A stretch of DNA of 64,000 nucleotides from Nitrospirota bacterium (GTDB taxonomy: Bacteria; Nitrospirota; Nitrospiria; 2-01-FULL-66-17): positions 1 to 64,000 of the forward strand of contig JBFLXB010000005.1 of assembly GCA_040757335.1 (NCBI GenBank), read 5' to 3'. This document shows, one piece after another, positions 9,582-18,714 of the stretch (the first letter of the stretch is position 1; each line of letters begins with the position of its first letter). Both the position numbers and the translations under genes were made by a program. The notes beneath the pieces were generated by a model, which did no database searches, was not told the DNA's origin, and saw only the letters and a list, made by a program, of their open reading frames with translations.

Positions 9582-11546
9582 ATGTGTGGCCTAGCCGGTA
9601 TGTTGGGGCTCAAAGCACTTGACAAGCCGAATGTCTCGTCAGTGACGAGACAGATGATTGGTCAATTGCACCACCGAGGCCCGGACGATCAGGGGGTATG
9701 GTGCGACACAGACGCCGGCATTGCTTTGGGCCATCGGCGGCTTTCTATCCTCGATCTTTCCCCTGAAGGGCATCAGCCGATGCATTCCGCCTGTGGGCGG
9801 TATGTGATTGCGTTCAACGGCGAGGTCTATAACTTTGGGGAAATCAAGGCGGCCCTGGAGAAGCAAGGCGCTGATCCCAAATGGCGCGGGCACTCAGATA
9901 CCGAGGTGGTACTGGCCGCAATCAGTGCATGGGGGCTGAAGCAGGCGCTGGCGCGGTTCGTCGGCATGTTCGCGTTCGCCATCTGGGATCGGCTCGAACA
10001 CTGTCTGTATCTCAGCCGCGATCGTTTGGGCGAAAAGCCGATTTACTATGGGTGGTGCGGAAATGTGTTTCTCTTCGGTTCTGAGCTCAAGGCCCTCCGC
10101 GCTCATCCTGCTTGGCGGGGAGAAATCGACCGCGATGCCCTGGCCCTCTATTTCCGGCACAATTACGTTCCCACCCCTTATTCCATCTATCGGGGCGTCT
10201 TCAAACTTGTGCCGGGAACGTATCTTCAGTTGACTGCAGAAGACGCGCTCAAACAGGATCTGCCGCAGCCAGTGACCTACTGGTCAGCGAAGCATGTGGC
10301 CGAAGAGGGCACGCGCCGTCTCTTCCAAGGCGACGAACGTGAGGCGATTTCGCAGCTTGAGCATCTCTTGCGTGAAGTGGTGGCGGGGAAGATGGTGGCG
10401 GATGTGCCGCTCGGTGCGTTCCTCTCAGGCGGGATCGACTCCTCGACTGTTGTGGCTCTGATGCAGGCGCAGAGCCGTCGGCCCGTCAAAACCTTTACGA
10501 TTGGTTTTTATGAGCAAGGCTATAACGAAGCCGAATACGCCCGAGAGGTGGCCAAACATCTGGGGACCGATCACACCGAACTCTATGTGACTCCGGAAGA
10601 GGTGATGGATGTGATCCTGAGGTTGCCCGACCTTTACGATGAACCATTTTCGGATTCGTCCCAGATTCCGACGTTTCTGATTTCTCAACTGGCCCGCCGG
10701 CACGTGACCGTGAGCCTTTCAGGAGATGGCGGCGATGAGCTGTTCGCCGGTTACAACCGGTATTTCTGGGGACGGAATATCTGGAAGACGGTTGGGTGGA
10801 TGCCGCGGGGGATGCGTGAGATGGCGGCCCGAGCCGTAACAGCGGTCTCGCCACAAGGCTGGGATCGGCTTTTCGATTCCTTGGGACCGCTCTTGCCTTC
10901 TAGGATCAAGCAACAAGCCCCGGGCGATAAGCTTCACAAACTGGCCGACATCCTATCCGTCGATTCTCCGGAAGCGATGTACCACGGTTTGGTATCCCAT
11001 TGGAGGAACCCAGCCTCGGTCGTGTTATGTGCCGGCGAGCCGCCGACGATCTTGACGGACAAGGCGCAGTGGGCCAATTTGTCGGACTTTACGCAACGCA
11101 TGATGTATCTGGACACCGTGAGCTATTTGCCGGATGACATCCTCGTCAAAGTAGATCGGGCCAGTATGGCCGTGAGCCTGGAGGCGCGTGTGCCGTTTTT
11201 GGATCATCGCGTCGTGGAGTTTGCGTGGAGGATTCCCTTGTCGATGAAAATCCGCCAGGGCCAAGGGAAGTGGCTCTTGCGGCAGGTGCTCTATTGCTAC
11301 GTTCCGAAGGCGCTGATTGAGCGGCCCAAGACGGGTTTCGGGATTCCGCTTGATCGTTGGTTACGCGGGCCGTTGCGGGAGTGGGCGGAAGAGTTGCTGG
11401 ATGAAAAACGGCTAAAGGATGAAGGGTTCTTCAATCCCGCGCCCATCCGGGAGAAATGGTTGGAACACCTGTCTGGAAAGCGGAGTTGGCAATACCATCT
11501 TTGGGATGTCTTGATGTTTCAGGCGTGGAAAGAACGCTGGTGTTAG
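9582..11546 (+). CDS. asnB: Asparagine synthase (glutamine-hydrolysing), AsnB type
   Basis: 654 residues. It begins MCGLAG, so Cys2 is the N-terminal nucleophile of the class II glutaminase domain. LHHRGPDDQG and the conserved FNGEVYN follow. The synthetase domain has the PP-loop SGGIDSS at residues 282-288 and the later SLSGDGGDELFAGYNRY. This is a full-length bacterial AsnB. Paralogues of this kind are frequent in surface-polysaccharide and exosortase loci, where they may amidate a sugar acid instead of making free asparagine; that role is inference from context. The end overlaps the next GTG start. Confidence 0.9.
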   Translation: MCGLAGMLGLKALDKPNVSSVTRQMIGQLHHRGPDDQGVWCDTDAGIALGHRRLSILDLSPEGHQPMHSACGRYVIAFNGEVYNFGEIKAALEKQGADPKWRGHSDTEVVLAAISAWGLKQALARFVGMFAFAIWDRLEHCLYLSRDRLGEKPIYYGWCGNVFLFGSELKALRAHPAWRGEIDRDALALYFRHNYVPTPYSIYRGVFKLVPGTYLQLTAEDALKQDLPQPVTYWSAKHVAEEGTRRLFQGDEREAISQLEHLLREVVAGKMVADVPLGAFLSGGIDSSTVVALMQAQSRRPVKTFTIGFYEQGYNEAEYAREVAKHLGTDHTELYVTPEEVMDVILRLPDLYDEPFSDSSQIPTFLISQLARRHVTVSLSGDGGDELFAGYNRYFWGRNIWKTVGWMPRGMREMAARAVTAVSPQGWDRLFDSLGPLLPSRIKQQAPGDKLHKLADILSVDSPEAMYHGLVSHWRNPASVVLCAGEPPTILTDKAQWANLSDFTQRMMYLDTVSYLPDDILVKVDRASMAVSLEARVPFLDHRVVEFAWRIPLSMKIRQGQGKWLLRQVLYCYVPKALIERPKTGFGIPLDRWLRGPLREWAEELLDEKRLKDEGFFNPAPIREKWLEHLSGKRSWQYHLWDVLMFQAWKERWC

Positions 11547-12679
11547 AGCGGCCTCGTTTACTTTTTCTGATCAACGAAGACTTTTACTTCTGGTCACACC
11601 GTTTGGATCTTGCTCGAGCCGCGCGAGATTCCGGATTCGAAGTTCTCGTTGCGACTCGCGTTTGTGACCACGGTCAGCGCATTCAAGACGAGGGATTTAG
11701 GCTGTTACCGATTCGCTTTCGGCGAGGGACCCAAAATCCACTCCGGGAGTTGGCGGCAATCGCGGAGTTGGTCCGTATTTATCGCCGTGAGCGCCCCGAC
11801 ATCGTCCACCATGTTGCGTTGAAGCACGTATTGTATGGTTCGTTGGCAGCGCGTCTTTCAGGGATTCCTGCAATGGTCAATGCATTTACGGGCTTGGGAT
11901 ACGTCTTTATTGCGAGCGGACCCTGGACAAGGCTGCTTCGATCATCTGTCTCGGGGTTGCTACGCTGGGCGCTTGCGGTACCAAATTGTCGAGTGATTTT
12001 TCAGAATCGGGAAGACCTCGAGCATCTGGTCGAGTCCGGGATTGTGAAACGAGATCGGTCCGTGATCATTCGGGGGGCGGGCGTCGATTTGTCTCGGTTC
12101 GTAGCGCTTCCCGAAGCGACTGGCGAGCTGGTCATTGTCCTCGCTGCTCGGATGCTTTGGGACAAGGGAATTGGGGAGTTTGTCAAAGCAGCTAGATTGT
12201 TGAAAGAATCAGGTGCGCGTGCAAGGTATGTCCTGGTTGGGATGTTGGATGAGGCAAATCCAGCGAATATCTCGAAGAGCCAACTTTTGGGATGGGAAGA
12301 AGAAGGGGTGATTGAGTGGTGGGGGCATAGAGAGGATATGCCTCAGATATTGGCTTCTGCTCACATTGTCGTTCTTCCCTCATACAGAGAAGGGCTCCCC
12401 AAGGTCCTGCTAGAGGCGGCGGCTTGTGGCCGGCCTATCGTGTCCACGGATGTTCCAGGCTGTCGAGAAATCGTTAAACATGGTCACAATGGATTTTTGG
12501 TGGCTCCCAGGGATTGCTTTGCACTGGCCAAGGCCATTGGAGAGCTCATAGGAGACCCCGCATTGCGAACTCGGATGGGAGCGCGAGGGCGAGATATGGT
12601 TGTCTCCGAGTTTTCTTCGGAGAAGGTCGCCAGAGAGACGATTGCGCTCTATCGGACACTCCTTAGAAACCGATCGTAG
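11540..12679 (+). CDS. GT4-family glycosyltransferase
   Basis: 379 residues from GTG 11540, which overlaps the asnB stop by 7 nt. A longer in-frame start (11456) would run through 90 nt of asnB. The N-terminus LLFLINEDFYFWSHRLDLAR and the FTGLGYVF segment resemble PglA/capsular GT4 enzymes. The C-terminal domain carries MLWDKGIGEFV and REGLPKVLLEAAACG with the E-x7-E donor motif. Such enzymes often add the second sugar to a bacillosamine or QuiNAc-type primer. That fits the WecA-like and CapD-like genes just downstream, but is inference. Confidence 0.83.
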   Translation: MLERPRLLFLINEDFYFWSHRLDLARAARDSGFEVLVATRVCDHGQRIQDEGFRLLPIRFRRGTQNPLRELAAIAELVRIYRRERPDIVHHVALKHVLYGSLAARLSGIPAMVNAFTGLGYVFIASGPWTRLLRSSVSGLLRWALAVPNCRVIFQNREDLEHLVESGIVKRDRSVIIRGAGVDLSRFVALPEATGELVIVLAARMLWDKGIGEFVKAARLLKESGARARYVLVGMLDEANPANISKSQLLGWEEEGVIEWWGHREDMPQILASAHIVVLPSYREGLPKVLLEAAACGRPIVSTDVPGCREIVKHGHNGFLVAPRDCFALAKAIGELIGDPALRTRMGARGRDMVVSEFSSEKVARETIALYRTLLRNRS

Positions 12680-12706
12680 TTGCAGATAAGATATGCGGCC
12701 TTAGCG

Positions 12707-13702
12707 ATGAAACATGTTCTGGTTACTGGGGCTGGTGGGTTCGTTGGGGACCATCTGGCGAACCAGCTTCGTGAGCGGGGGTGTTCTGTGCGGATGCTGA
12801 TACACCGGCGTCCGGATCGCTGTGCGGAAGTAAACGGTGAGCTAGTCTACGGAGACATTCGGGACGCACGTATCGTTCGCCTCGCTACAGCCGGTGCAGA
12901 CACCGTAATTCACTTGGCCAGTAAAGTGCATGATTTAAAGGAGCTTAAGGATGGGGGCGAACACGACGACGTCACAGTCGGTGGAACAAGAGGTTTGATG
13001 GCTGCGGTCCGCAGCGAGGGGACTAAGTCGTTTGTGTTCTTGAGCAGTCTGTCCGTGTATGGCACAGATACGGATTGCCGAAGGGATGAAGAGGCGACTT
13101 GTGTCCCGACTTCGGCATACGGCCGCGCAAAGCTTCGGGCGGAAGGAATCGTCTTTGAGGAAGGGAGAAAGATCGGAATCCATATCTGTTGTTTAAGACC
13201 GGCGATGATTTATGGTCCGGGGTGCAAAGGCAACCTCCCTCGAATGATCGAAATGATTGATCGTGGATTTTTCCCTCCGTTGCCAGAGGTGAAGAATCGT
13301 CGGAGCATGGTCCACGTTTCGGATGTAGTGGAAGCGGCGATCCTGGCGGCCACCCACCCGGCGGCGAATGGCCAATGCTACATTGTGACGGATGGACGGT
13401 CCTATTCGGCTCGGGAGCTGTACGAGATGATCTGCCGTGCGTTGGGGAAGTCGATTCGGCGATGGCACGTCCCGCTTGGCGCATTCAAGGCGTTGGCGGG
13501 TGCTGGCGATGTCATCGGGCGTCTTCGGGGACGGCGATTTGTCTTTGATTCTGATGCGCTCGACAAGCTTACGGGCAATGCATGGTTTAGCTCCGAAAAA
13601 ATTTCCCGTGAGCTTGGCTATCGGCCTCGCATGACCTTTGAGGACGCGCTGCCGGAGATGATCGCCTGGTACAGAGGGACACAGGCCCGACCGACTTGTT
13701 GA
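12707..13702 (+). CDS. NAD-dependent epimerase/dehydratase (extended SDR)
   Basis: 331 residues from ATG 12707; a TTG ten codons earlier is also in frame. The N-terminal TGAGGFVGDHLANQL is the GxxGxxG NAD(P) loop. The catalytic YxxxK occurs as YGRAK after LSSLSVYG, with the Ser in the preceding strand. The RPAMIYGPG segment typical of UDP-hexose 4-epimerase/4-reductase relatives is present. In operons next to a WecA-like transferase these enzymes often make the UDP-sugar used for glycan initiation. The exact reaction is undetermined. The stop overlaps the next gene by a few nt. Confidence 0.83.
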   Translation: MKHVLVTGAGGFVGDHLANQLRERGCSVRMLIHRRPDRCAEVNGELVYGDIRDARIVRLATAGADTVIHLASKVHDLKELKDGGEHDDVTVGGTRGLMAAVRSEGTKSFVFLSSLSVYGTDTDCRRDEEATCVPTSAYGRAKLRAEGIVFEEGRKIGIHICCLRPAMIYGPGCKGNLPRMIEMIDRGFFPPLPEVKNRRSMVHVSDVVEAAILAATHPAANGQCYIVTDGRSYSARELYEMICRALGKSIRRWHVPLGAFKALAGAGDVIGRLRGRRFVFDSDALDKLTGNAWFSSEKISRELGYRPRMTFEDALPEMIAWYRGTQARPTC

Positions 13703-14709
13703 CGATTCTGCTTGTCGTCGGCTCGTTTCTGATTTCTCTCTCAGTTACCACCGTTGTCCGTCGGTACGCTCTTCGCCATTCGTTGATCGACATTCCCAAC
13801 ACCCGGAGCTCGCATTCCGAGCCGACCCCACGGGGTGGCGGACTCGCCATTGTTCTGACCTGGTTCCTGGCCCTCGCAATTTTGCTTGTCCTTGGACGGC
13901 TCGATCCATGGGTGGGGGCCGCGTTGCTGGCCGGCGGTGCGCTGGTTGCAGGTGTCGGGTGGCTGGATGATCGGCGTGGAGTGTCGGCAGGCTTGAGAGC
14001 TTCCATACATGTGATTGCCGCTGTCTGGGCCGTGTGGTGCTTGGGCGGATTTCAATCGTTTGATTTCGGCGTGACGGTGTTGCCACTGGGCATGGCTGGC
14101 GACTTCCTGGCGGTTGTCGGTATCGCGTGGTTGGTCAATCTCTATAATTTCATGGACGGCATTGACGGACTCGCCGGCGGCGAGGCGGTCAGTGTTGCAT
14201 TGGTCGGGTCGGGGCTCCTCGCATTCGCAGGTGGAGGCGGGATGGGGTTGGCCGTCCTCTCGCTGGCTGCTGCTGCAGGCGGATTCTTAGTGGTGAACTG
14301 GCCTCCGGCGAAGATTTTTATGGGCGATGTGGGAAGCGGTCTCCTCGGATACGCGTTCGGCGTGTTGGCCTTGGCTTCCGAACGAGCGGGAACAGTCCCT
14401 CTCATAGTTTGGATCATTCTGCTCGGAGTGTTTATCGTGGATGCGACCGCCACGTTGATCTTTCGGGTGATGAAGGGCGAGCGGTGGTACGAGGCTCACC
14501 GATCTCACGCATATCAGCGCGCTGTCCAGGCGGGCTACTCACATCGGACCGTCACGCTCGCCGTGCTCGGATTAAACGCTGTGTTGGCACTTGCGGCCGT
14601 TGGAGCAAGCGTGGAGCCGACCCTGCTTCCAGTGGCGCTCGCCGCGACCGTCGGCGGCCTCTCCCTGATCTGGTTTGGCGTCTTTCGCCTCGCGCCGCGC
14701 CCGGATTGA
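13696..14709 (+). CDS. Undecaprenyl-phosphate sugar-1-phosphate transferase, WecA/MraY type (GT4 membrane family)
   Basis: About 337 residues with roughly ten membrane helices. The family signatures are all visible: SSHSEPTPRGGGLAIV near the start, the metal-binding GWLDDRRGVSAG, NLYNFMDGIDGLAG and KIFMGDVGSG. It transfers a sugar-1-phosphate from a UDP-sugar to undecaprenyl phosphate, starting the repeat unit on the inner face of the membrane. The start is TTG at 13696 or the adjacent TTG 13699, overlapping the epimerase stop, so translation is probably coupled. It likely works with the CapD-like dehydratase that follows. Confidence 0.88.
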   Translation: MLTILLVVGSFLISLSVTTVVRRYALRHSLIDIPNTRSSHSEPTPRGGGLAIVLTWFLALAILLVLGRLDPWVGAALLAGGALVAGVGWLDDRRGVSAGLRASIHVIAAVWAVWCLGGFQSFDFGVTVLPLGMAGDFLAVVGIAWLVNLYNFMDGIDGLAGGEAVSVALVGSGLLAFAGGGGMGLAVLSLAAAAGGFLVVNWPPAKIFMGDVGSGLLGYAFGVLALASERAGTVPLIVWIILLGVFIVDATATLIFRVMKGERWYEAHRSHAYQRAVQAGYSHRTVTLAVLGLNAVLALAAVGASVEPTLLPVALAATVGGLSLIWFGVFRLAPRPD

Positions 14710-14734
14710 CTTTGACAGCGTAGCTCATTATAGT
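14706..14734 (+). promoter_or_regulatory. Sigma-70-type promoter for the CapD-like gene
   Basis: TTGACT (14706-14711), a 17-nt spacer, then TATAGT (14729-14734). A start near 14741 would leave a short leader with GGAGG at 14749-14753 before the ATG at 14759. The promoter overlaps the end of the WecA-like gene. Confidence 0.6.
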
Positions 14735-14758
14735 CAGCCCCGACCTTCGGAGGCTTCT

Positions 14759-16786
14759 ATGGGACAGGGACGGTCTCCTCGTACCGGTCGCTCCTCGCGC
14801 GTTCTCGATTCGTTCCTCCACCTTCCGAGTAGTTTCCGCCGCCTCCTCGTTACCGGTGTATTCCTTTTCGAGCTTGCGATTGCCACCTTCCTGGCGTTTT
14901 ACGTGCGGTTCGACGGGGCTGTCGGGGAGCCGCTGGCTCAGGTGGGCACGCGGGCGTTGATCGCGGCCGGGGCTCCGTTTTTCTTGTTCTATTTCCTATT
15001 TGGCGCGCACCGGGGACTCTGGGCGTTTTCCAGTATTCACGACTTCATCAAGATTTCAGCCGTGGCATTGGCCGGCGGTACGGGCTCTTACGCGGTGGTC
15101 CATCACGCCATTGGGTGGTTTTACCCGCGGTCGATTTTCATTTTGACGGCCTCATTCTTGTTCATCTTGATGTCCCTCAACCGCGGTGGAATCCGGCTTT
15201 TCCAGCAGTGGGCCCGGAGTCGCGGGAAAGAGCGGATTCCGGTGGTGATCGTGGGCGCGGGACGCGCCGGGGAGATGCTGGTTCGCGACATGCAGCACAG
15301 CGCGGACTACGCGTACCGGCCGGTCGCGTTCATTGACCGCGACCTGTCCAAGGCGGGCTCGACCATCCACGGGATTCCGGTGGTGGGTGATCACCGGGCG
15401 TGGCCCAAGGTGATCAAGCGCTACGGCCCCCAGGAATTGATCATTGCGATTCCGTCGGCGTCTCCCGCCGCGATGCGAAATATCGTCAAGGAATGCGAGC
15501 CCAGCGGGTTGCCGATCAAGGTGCTGCCGAGCGTCCGCGCCATTCTGCACGGTCACGTCACCGTCAACAGCATCCGGCCGCTCGCGCTCGTGGACCTCTT
15601 GTCTCGGGAGCCGGTGCCCTCCGACGGCAATGGTCTGGAATCGCTGATCCGCGGCAAACGCGTCTTGGTCACCGGCGCCGGCGGCTCGATCGGGTCTGAG
15701 TTGTGTCGGCAGATCGCGGTCCATGCTCCGGACCGGTTGGTGCTGGTCGAACGCTACGAGAACAACCTGCATGCGGTCAGCAACGCGCTTGCCGACCTCA
15801 AGCTGGTTGAGCCGATCAATGTCCGGGCATGTCTTGCGGACGTGCTGGACGGCGAACGCATGGAGCAGATTTTTGCCGAGCATCGACCGGATCTGGTCTT
15901 TCACGCTGCCGCGCACAAACACGTGCCGATCGTGGAAGAGAACCCGTGCGAGGGCGCGCTGAACAACGTGATCGGGACGCACCGCATCGCCACGTTGGCC
16001 AAGGCTTTCGCGGTGGAGCGGATGATCCTGATTTCCACGGACAAGGCGGTCAATCCCACCAATGTCATGGGAGCGACCAAACGGTTTGCGGAGTACATTG
16101 TCCGGTCGTTCAGCGGGGAGGACCGGACCCGCTTCATCACGGTGCGGTTCGGCAATGTGCTGGGCAGCAACGGCAGCGTGGTCCCGCGATTTCAAGAGCA
16201 GATTCATCGCGGTGGACCCGTGACCGTCACGCATCCCCAGATCGAGCGCTACTTCATGCTCATTCCCGAAGCCGTCAATCTGGTGCTGGAGGCGGCGCGG
16301 CGGGGAGAGGGCGGCGAGGTGTTTGTGTTGGACATGGGGGATCCGATCAAGATCGTGGACCTGGCCCACAACATGATCCGGTTGGCCGGGTACGTGCCGA
16401 ACGAAGACATTGCGGTCACGTTCAGCGGGCTGCGTCCGGGTGAAAAGCTGTTCGAGGAACTGTTCGACAAGGAAGAGCGCGTCGAACCCACCTCGCATCC
16501 CAAGCTCAGAAAAGCGGTGCTCAGCTCGGTGTGGGCTGAGCACGAAGTCGAGGAGGCGATGAACGCTCTTTCGAGCGCCATCCGATCTCGGGACGGCTCC
16601 ACACTCAAGGAGACGTTCCAACACCTCATCCCGTCCTACCGGCCCGACAACGCCACGGTTTCCGAACCCGCCCGCAACGGCGCTGCCAATGGTGCGGTCC
16701 GCGAGATCGACACCGAGGTCCTGCCCCCGCTCGTGGTCTCCAACGGTTCGGTCGACGAGACCCGCCGGGCTCGTTCTGGCTCATAG
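14759..16786 (+). CDS. CapD/WbpM-like UDP-sugar 4,6-dehydratase (membrane SDR)
   Basis: 675 residues from ATG 14759, which has GGAGG 6 nt upstream; a 28-codon longer frame exists but lacks a ribosome site. Four N-terminal membrane helices (about residues 20-150) are followed by a first Rossmann-like domain (VVIVGAGRAGEMLVRD). A catalytic SDR domain comes next, with the NAD loop GAGGSIG at G306. The active site reads NVMGATK, with Met where most SDRs have Tyr, as in the SMK-type WbpM/CapD enzymes. These make UDP-4-keto-6-deoxy-GlcNAc for QuiNAc, bacillosamine or FucNAc. The 3' end is duplicated downstream of the TA cluster. Confidence 0.9.
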   Translation: MGQGRSPRTGRSSRVLDSFLHLPSSFRRLLVTGVFLFELAIATFLAFYVRFDGAVGEPLAQVGTRALIAAGAPFFLFYFLFGAHRGLWAFSSIHDFIKISAVALAGGTGSYAVVHHAIGWFYPRSIFILTASFLFILMSLNRGGIRLFQQWARSRGKERIPVVIVGAGRAGEMLVRDMQHSADYAYRPVAFIDRDLSKAGSTIHGIPVVGDHRAWPKVIKRYGPQELIIAIPSASPAAMRNIVKECEPSGLPIKVLPSVRAILHGHVTVNSIRPLALVDLLSREPVPSDGNGLESLIRGKRVLVTGAGGSIGSELCRQIAVHAPDRLVLVERYENNLHAVSNALADLKLVEPINVRACLADVLDGERMEQIFAEHRPDLVFHAAAHKHVPIVEENPCEGALNNVIGTHRIATLAKAFAVERMILISTDKAVNPTNVMGATKRFAEYIVRSFSGEDRTRFITVRFGNVLGSNGSVVPRFQEQIHRGGPVTVTHPQIERYFMLIPEAVNLVLEAARRGEGGEVFVLDMGDPIKIVDLAHNMIRLAGYVPNEDIAVTFSGLRPGEKLFEELFDKEERVEPTSHPKLRKAVLSSVWAEHEVEEAMNALSSAIRSRDGSTLKETFQHLIPSYRPDNATVSEPARNGAANGAVREIDTEVLPPLVVSNGSVDETRRARSGS

Positions 16787-16793
16787 CTGATCG
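16731..16793 (+). repeat. Direct repeat, copy 1 (3' end of the CapD-like gene)
   Basis: A segment of about 63 nt covering the last 18 codons or so of the dehydratase gene plus a few bases. It recurs at 19601-19662 with several mismatches and one 1-nt gap. The last 23 nt differ at only one base. The copies bracket most of the TA cluster. Confidence 0.8.
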
Positions 16794-16903
16794 TTTATAG
16801 CTACCGGGAAATCGAACGCAGCGTGACGGCCTGAGACGTCGCACGCCATTTCCTTTGTGCAGGCGCCTTGCGTCCCACGCGGGGATTCTGCTACGGTGGC
16901 CTT

Positions 16904-17335
16904 GTGTCTCGATCGCTGCAAGCCGCTCTCGCCGACCTTGCTGGTCGGCATGGCCTCGACGCCGTGTACGCGTTCGGCAGTCGATCCCAGGAGGTTGCGG
17001 CGCTCGTTCGAGGTGAGCCGGCCGTGTCGAAGTCTCCACGGTCGGACGTGGACATTGGTGTCTTGCCAAAGCCCGGGATCGAGCTATCGGCCCGCGACCG
17101 TGTCCGGTTGATGGCCGCGTTCGAAGATCGCTTTCATGCCCCCCGGGTCGATCTTGTCGTCCTGCCGGAGGCCTCGGCATTTCTGGCTGCGGAAGTGGTT
17201 GACGGGGCGTTGCTCTACGACGCCTCCCCGGACCGCACCGCCGAGTTCGAACTGTATGTACTCCGACGGGCCGGCGATCTCGTCGGTTTCGAGCGGGAGC
17301 GCCAGCAGTTGATTCTACGAGCGGGCGGGCGGTGA
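16904..17335 (+). CDS. MNT-type nucleotidyltransferase antitoxin
   Basis: 143 residues from GTG 16904; a TTG at 16868 is also in frame but begins before the likely promoter (TTGCGT, 18 nt, TACGGT at 16898-16903). The minimal nucleotidyltransferase signature is present: AFGSRS, then SDVDIGVL, with the DxD after a somewhat long loop, and a third acidic position in PRVDLVVL. MNT proteins pair with HEPN RNase toxins (type VII TA), silencing them by nucleotide transfer. The stop overlaps the GTG of a HEPN reading frame that breaks after 39 codons, so this antitoxin seems to have lost its toxin. Confidence 0.72.
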   Translation: MSRSLQAALADLAGRHGLDAVYAFGSRSQEVAALVRGEPAVSKSPRSDVDIGVLPKPGIELSARDRVRLMAAFEDRFHAPRVDLVVLPEASAFLAAEVVDGALLYDASPDRTAEFELYVLRRAGDLVGFERERQQLILRAGGR

Positions 17336-17451
17336 CGCTGGGTCGGATTCGCGCCAAGGTTGTCGCTGATCGGGCGTCATGGGTCCGTCGCATGCTCGAC
17401 GGGCAATTGGCCTGGATGCAGGTGCATTCGGACGCGATCGACCAGTCGTAG
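17332..17451 (+). pseudogene. Truncated HEPN toxin, N-terminal 39 codons
   Basis: The GTG at 17332 overlaps the MNT stop (GTGA), as in intact MNT/HEPN pairs. The frame encodes VTLGRIRAKVVADRASWVRR and then MLDG, the start of DUF86/HEPN proteins. After that it runs into unrelated sequence and stops at 17451. The catalytic R-x4-6-H region is absent. The MLDG junction sequence recurs in a second remnant at 18854. Intact relatives are about 130-145 residues. Confidence 0.6.
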
Positions 17452-17522
17452 TCTTGTCTATGGCACGCACCAAAACTCGGAGGTTCCTTGACGCCGCTCA
17501 GGGATACGGAAAGGCGGAGGCC

Positions 17523-17795
17523 ATGGAAAAGACCATCAGTGCGACGGAGGCGGTCAGGACATTCTCGGAGATCTTGAATTCGATTAAGTACCGGGGGGAT
17601 CGGTACACGGTCGTGCGGGGCGGCAAACCGGTCGCGCTCATCGGTCCGGTGGAGACGGCGGTTCGGGAACGAACCCTGGGCGAACTGGACGCGCTGCTCC
17701 GCCACGTGCCTCGACTCGGAGCGGAAGCGGAGCGGTTTGATAAGGACCTCCGGGAAATCATCACCCATCAACTCGCCCTGCCGGAGCCGGCATAG
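17523..17795 (+). CDS. Phd/YefM-family antitoxin
   Basis: 90 residues from ATG 17523, preceded by AAGGCGGAGG. It has the Phd pattern ISATEAVRTFSEILNSI, then YTVVRGGKPVALIGPV, the usual N-terminal DNA-binding fold. The C-terminal third (ELDALLRHVPRLG) would wrap the toxin. Upstream in-frame starts at 17379 and 17463 give an unrelated N-terminus. Only the C-terminal half of its PIN toxin remains downstream, so it is probably an orphan antitoxin. Confidence 0.78.
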   Translation: MEKTISATEAVRTFSEILNSIKYRGDRYTVVRGGKPVALIGPVETAVRERTLGELDALLRHVPRLGAEAERFDKDLREIITHQLALPEPA

Positions 17796-17797
17796 TC

Positions 17798-17959
17798 TAC
17801 GCCAGCCTCTGGGCCGGCTTGGCCAAGCGCGGCGTCCAGATGGGGGCCCACGACCTCATCATCGGCTCGACGGCGATCTCGCTCGGGTTTTCGGTCCTGA
17901 CCACGGATCTCCGAGACTACCGCAAAATCAAGGGGCTCACCGTCGAGACCATCGGGTGA
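17798..17959 (+). pseudogene. VapC-type PIN toxin, C-terminal fragment
   Basis: Right after the antitoxin stop, a frame without a start codon reads AGLAKRGVQMGAHDLIIGST and then a strand-rich end with SVLTTDLRDYRKIKGL, ending in TGA at 17957-17959. HDLIIGSTA holds the third conserved acidic residue of PIN domains, and TTDLRDYRKI is the usual end. The N-terminal half with the first catalytic Asp is missing, so the toxin is inactive by deletion. Confidence 0.72.
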
Positions 17960-17986
17960 CCAGCCCCGGGAAGGCTTCCGCGGACG

Positions 17987-18418
17987 TTATTCAGCGTGGG
18001 CGTCGAGCACCGGGAGGCCTTCTGCGGCGGCAGCTTGGTTGAGCCGCACATCGAAGGACGAAAAGGCGACCCTGGCGTCGGGTGACGCGTGCCGCAAGTC
18101 CAACGCGGCGGCGAGGGGGATCGCATCGAGGCCGCGCAGCCCGTGCTTGATCGCCAAGTCTCCTGCGTGTATTTCGGCGAGGTCGAGCACGGCAACGTCC
18201 GGCCACTGCTGCTTGAGTGCCCGCAACACCCGTTGGAATGCGTCGGCGTCCAGGTCGCCCTCTCGGCGTCGGCGCGCCAATGCCGCCACCGCTTCCGGAT
18301 AAGCCACCCGCGAGGTCGCCAAGACCTCGGCGTTCTGCGCCCAGCGGCGGACTGAGTCCGCGTGGGGTTCGTCAAGGTACAGTTTGACGAAACCGCTGGT
18401 GTCGAGGTACAGGATCAC
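17987..18418 (-). CDS. vapC: VapC-family PIN-domain RNase toxin
   Basis: 143 residues. The first PIN aspartate is in MILYLDTSGFVKLYL, a Glu follows in SRVAYPEAVAAL, and the third acidic position is in LRGLDAIPLAAAL. The last strand, ARVAFSSFDVRLNQAA, ends the fold. All needed acidic residues seem present, so it is probably active against RNA. Its ATG overlaps the stop of the upstream antitoxin by 4 nt. It lies opposite to the neighbouring modules. Confidence 0.85.
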   Translation of the reverse strand: MILYLDTSGFVKLYLDEPHADSVRRWAQNAEVLATSRVAYPEAVAALARRRREGDLDADAFQRVLRALKQQWPDVAVLDLAEIHAGDLAIKHGLRGLDAIPLAAALDLRHASPDARVAFSSFDVRLNQAAAAEGLPVLDAHAE

Positions 18419-18675
18419 CGGCGCTCTTCAAGCACGGTTTCGCTCAGGGGTTTGCCGTGCACCGCGACCCCGTCCAGTCCCGCGGGTTTGCCTCCGGACC
18501 ACGTGAGTTTGCCCTGCGAGGCGAGCCGCAACACGCCCTCTCGCTCCGAGCTTAACGGGACGAGTTCCGCGATCTCCTTGCCCCGTTCGGTAATGATGAC
18601 TCGCTCACCCCGCTGCGCTTTTCGTACGTAGCGACTCAGATGCGCCTTGAGCTGCTTGATGCCCACCGTTGTCAT
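18415..18675 (-). CDS. Phd/YefM-family antitoxin
   Basis: 86 residues: MTTVGIKQLKAHLSRYVRKA, then RGERVIITERGKEIAELVPL, the standard Phd DNA-binding fold. The C-terminal toxin-binding part has GLDGVAVHGKPLSETVLEER. It pairs with the overlapping PIN gene. AGAAGGGGTCTGTC precedes the ATG. A good promoter lies 40 nt upstream, where autorepression would act. Confidence 0.85.
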   Translation of the reverse strand: MTTVGIKQLKAHLSRYVRKAQRGERVIITERGKEIAELVPLSSEREGVLRLASQGKLTWSGGKPAGLDGVAVHGKPLSETVLEERR

Positions 18676-18714
18676 GACAGACCCCTTCTGATTGTCGAAA
18701 GTAGTTACTTTGAC

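Noticed and set aside
15152-16624. Minus-strand frame of 490 codons inside the CapD-like gene, with similar ones in aclA, the flavoprotein, icd and guaA
   Set aside because: All lie opposite well-supported genes and show the usual His/Arg/Asp-rich shadow composition of GC-rich DNA.
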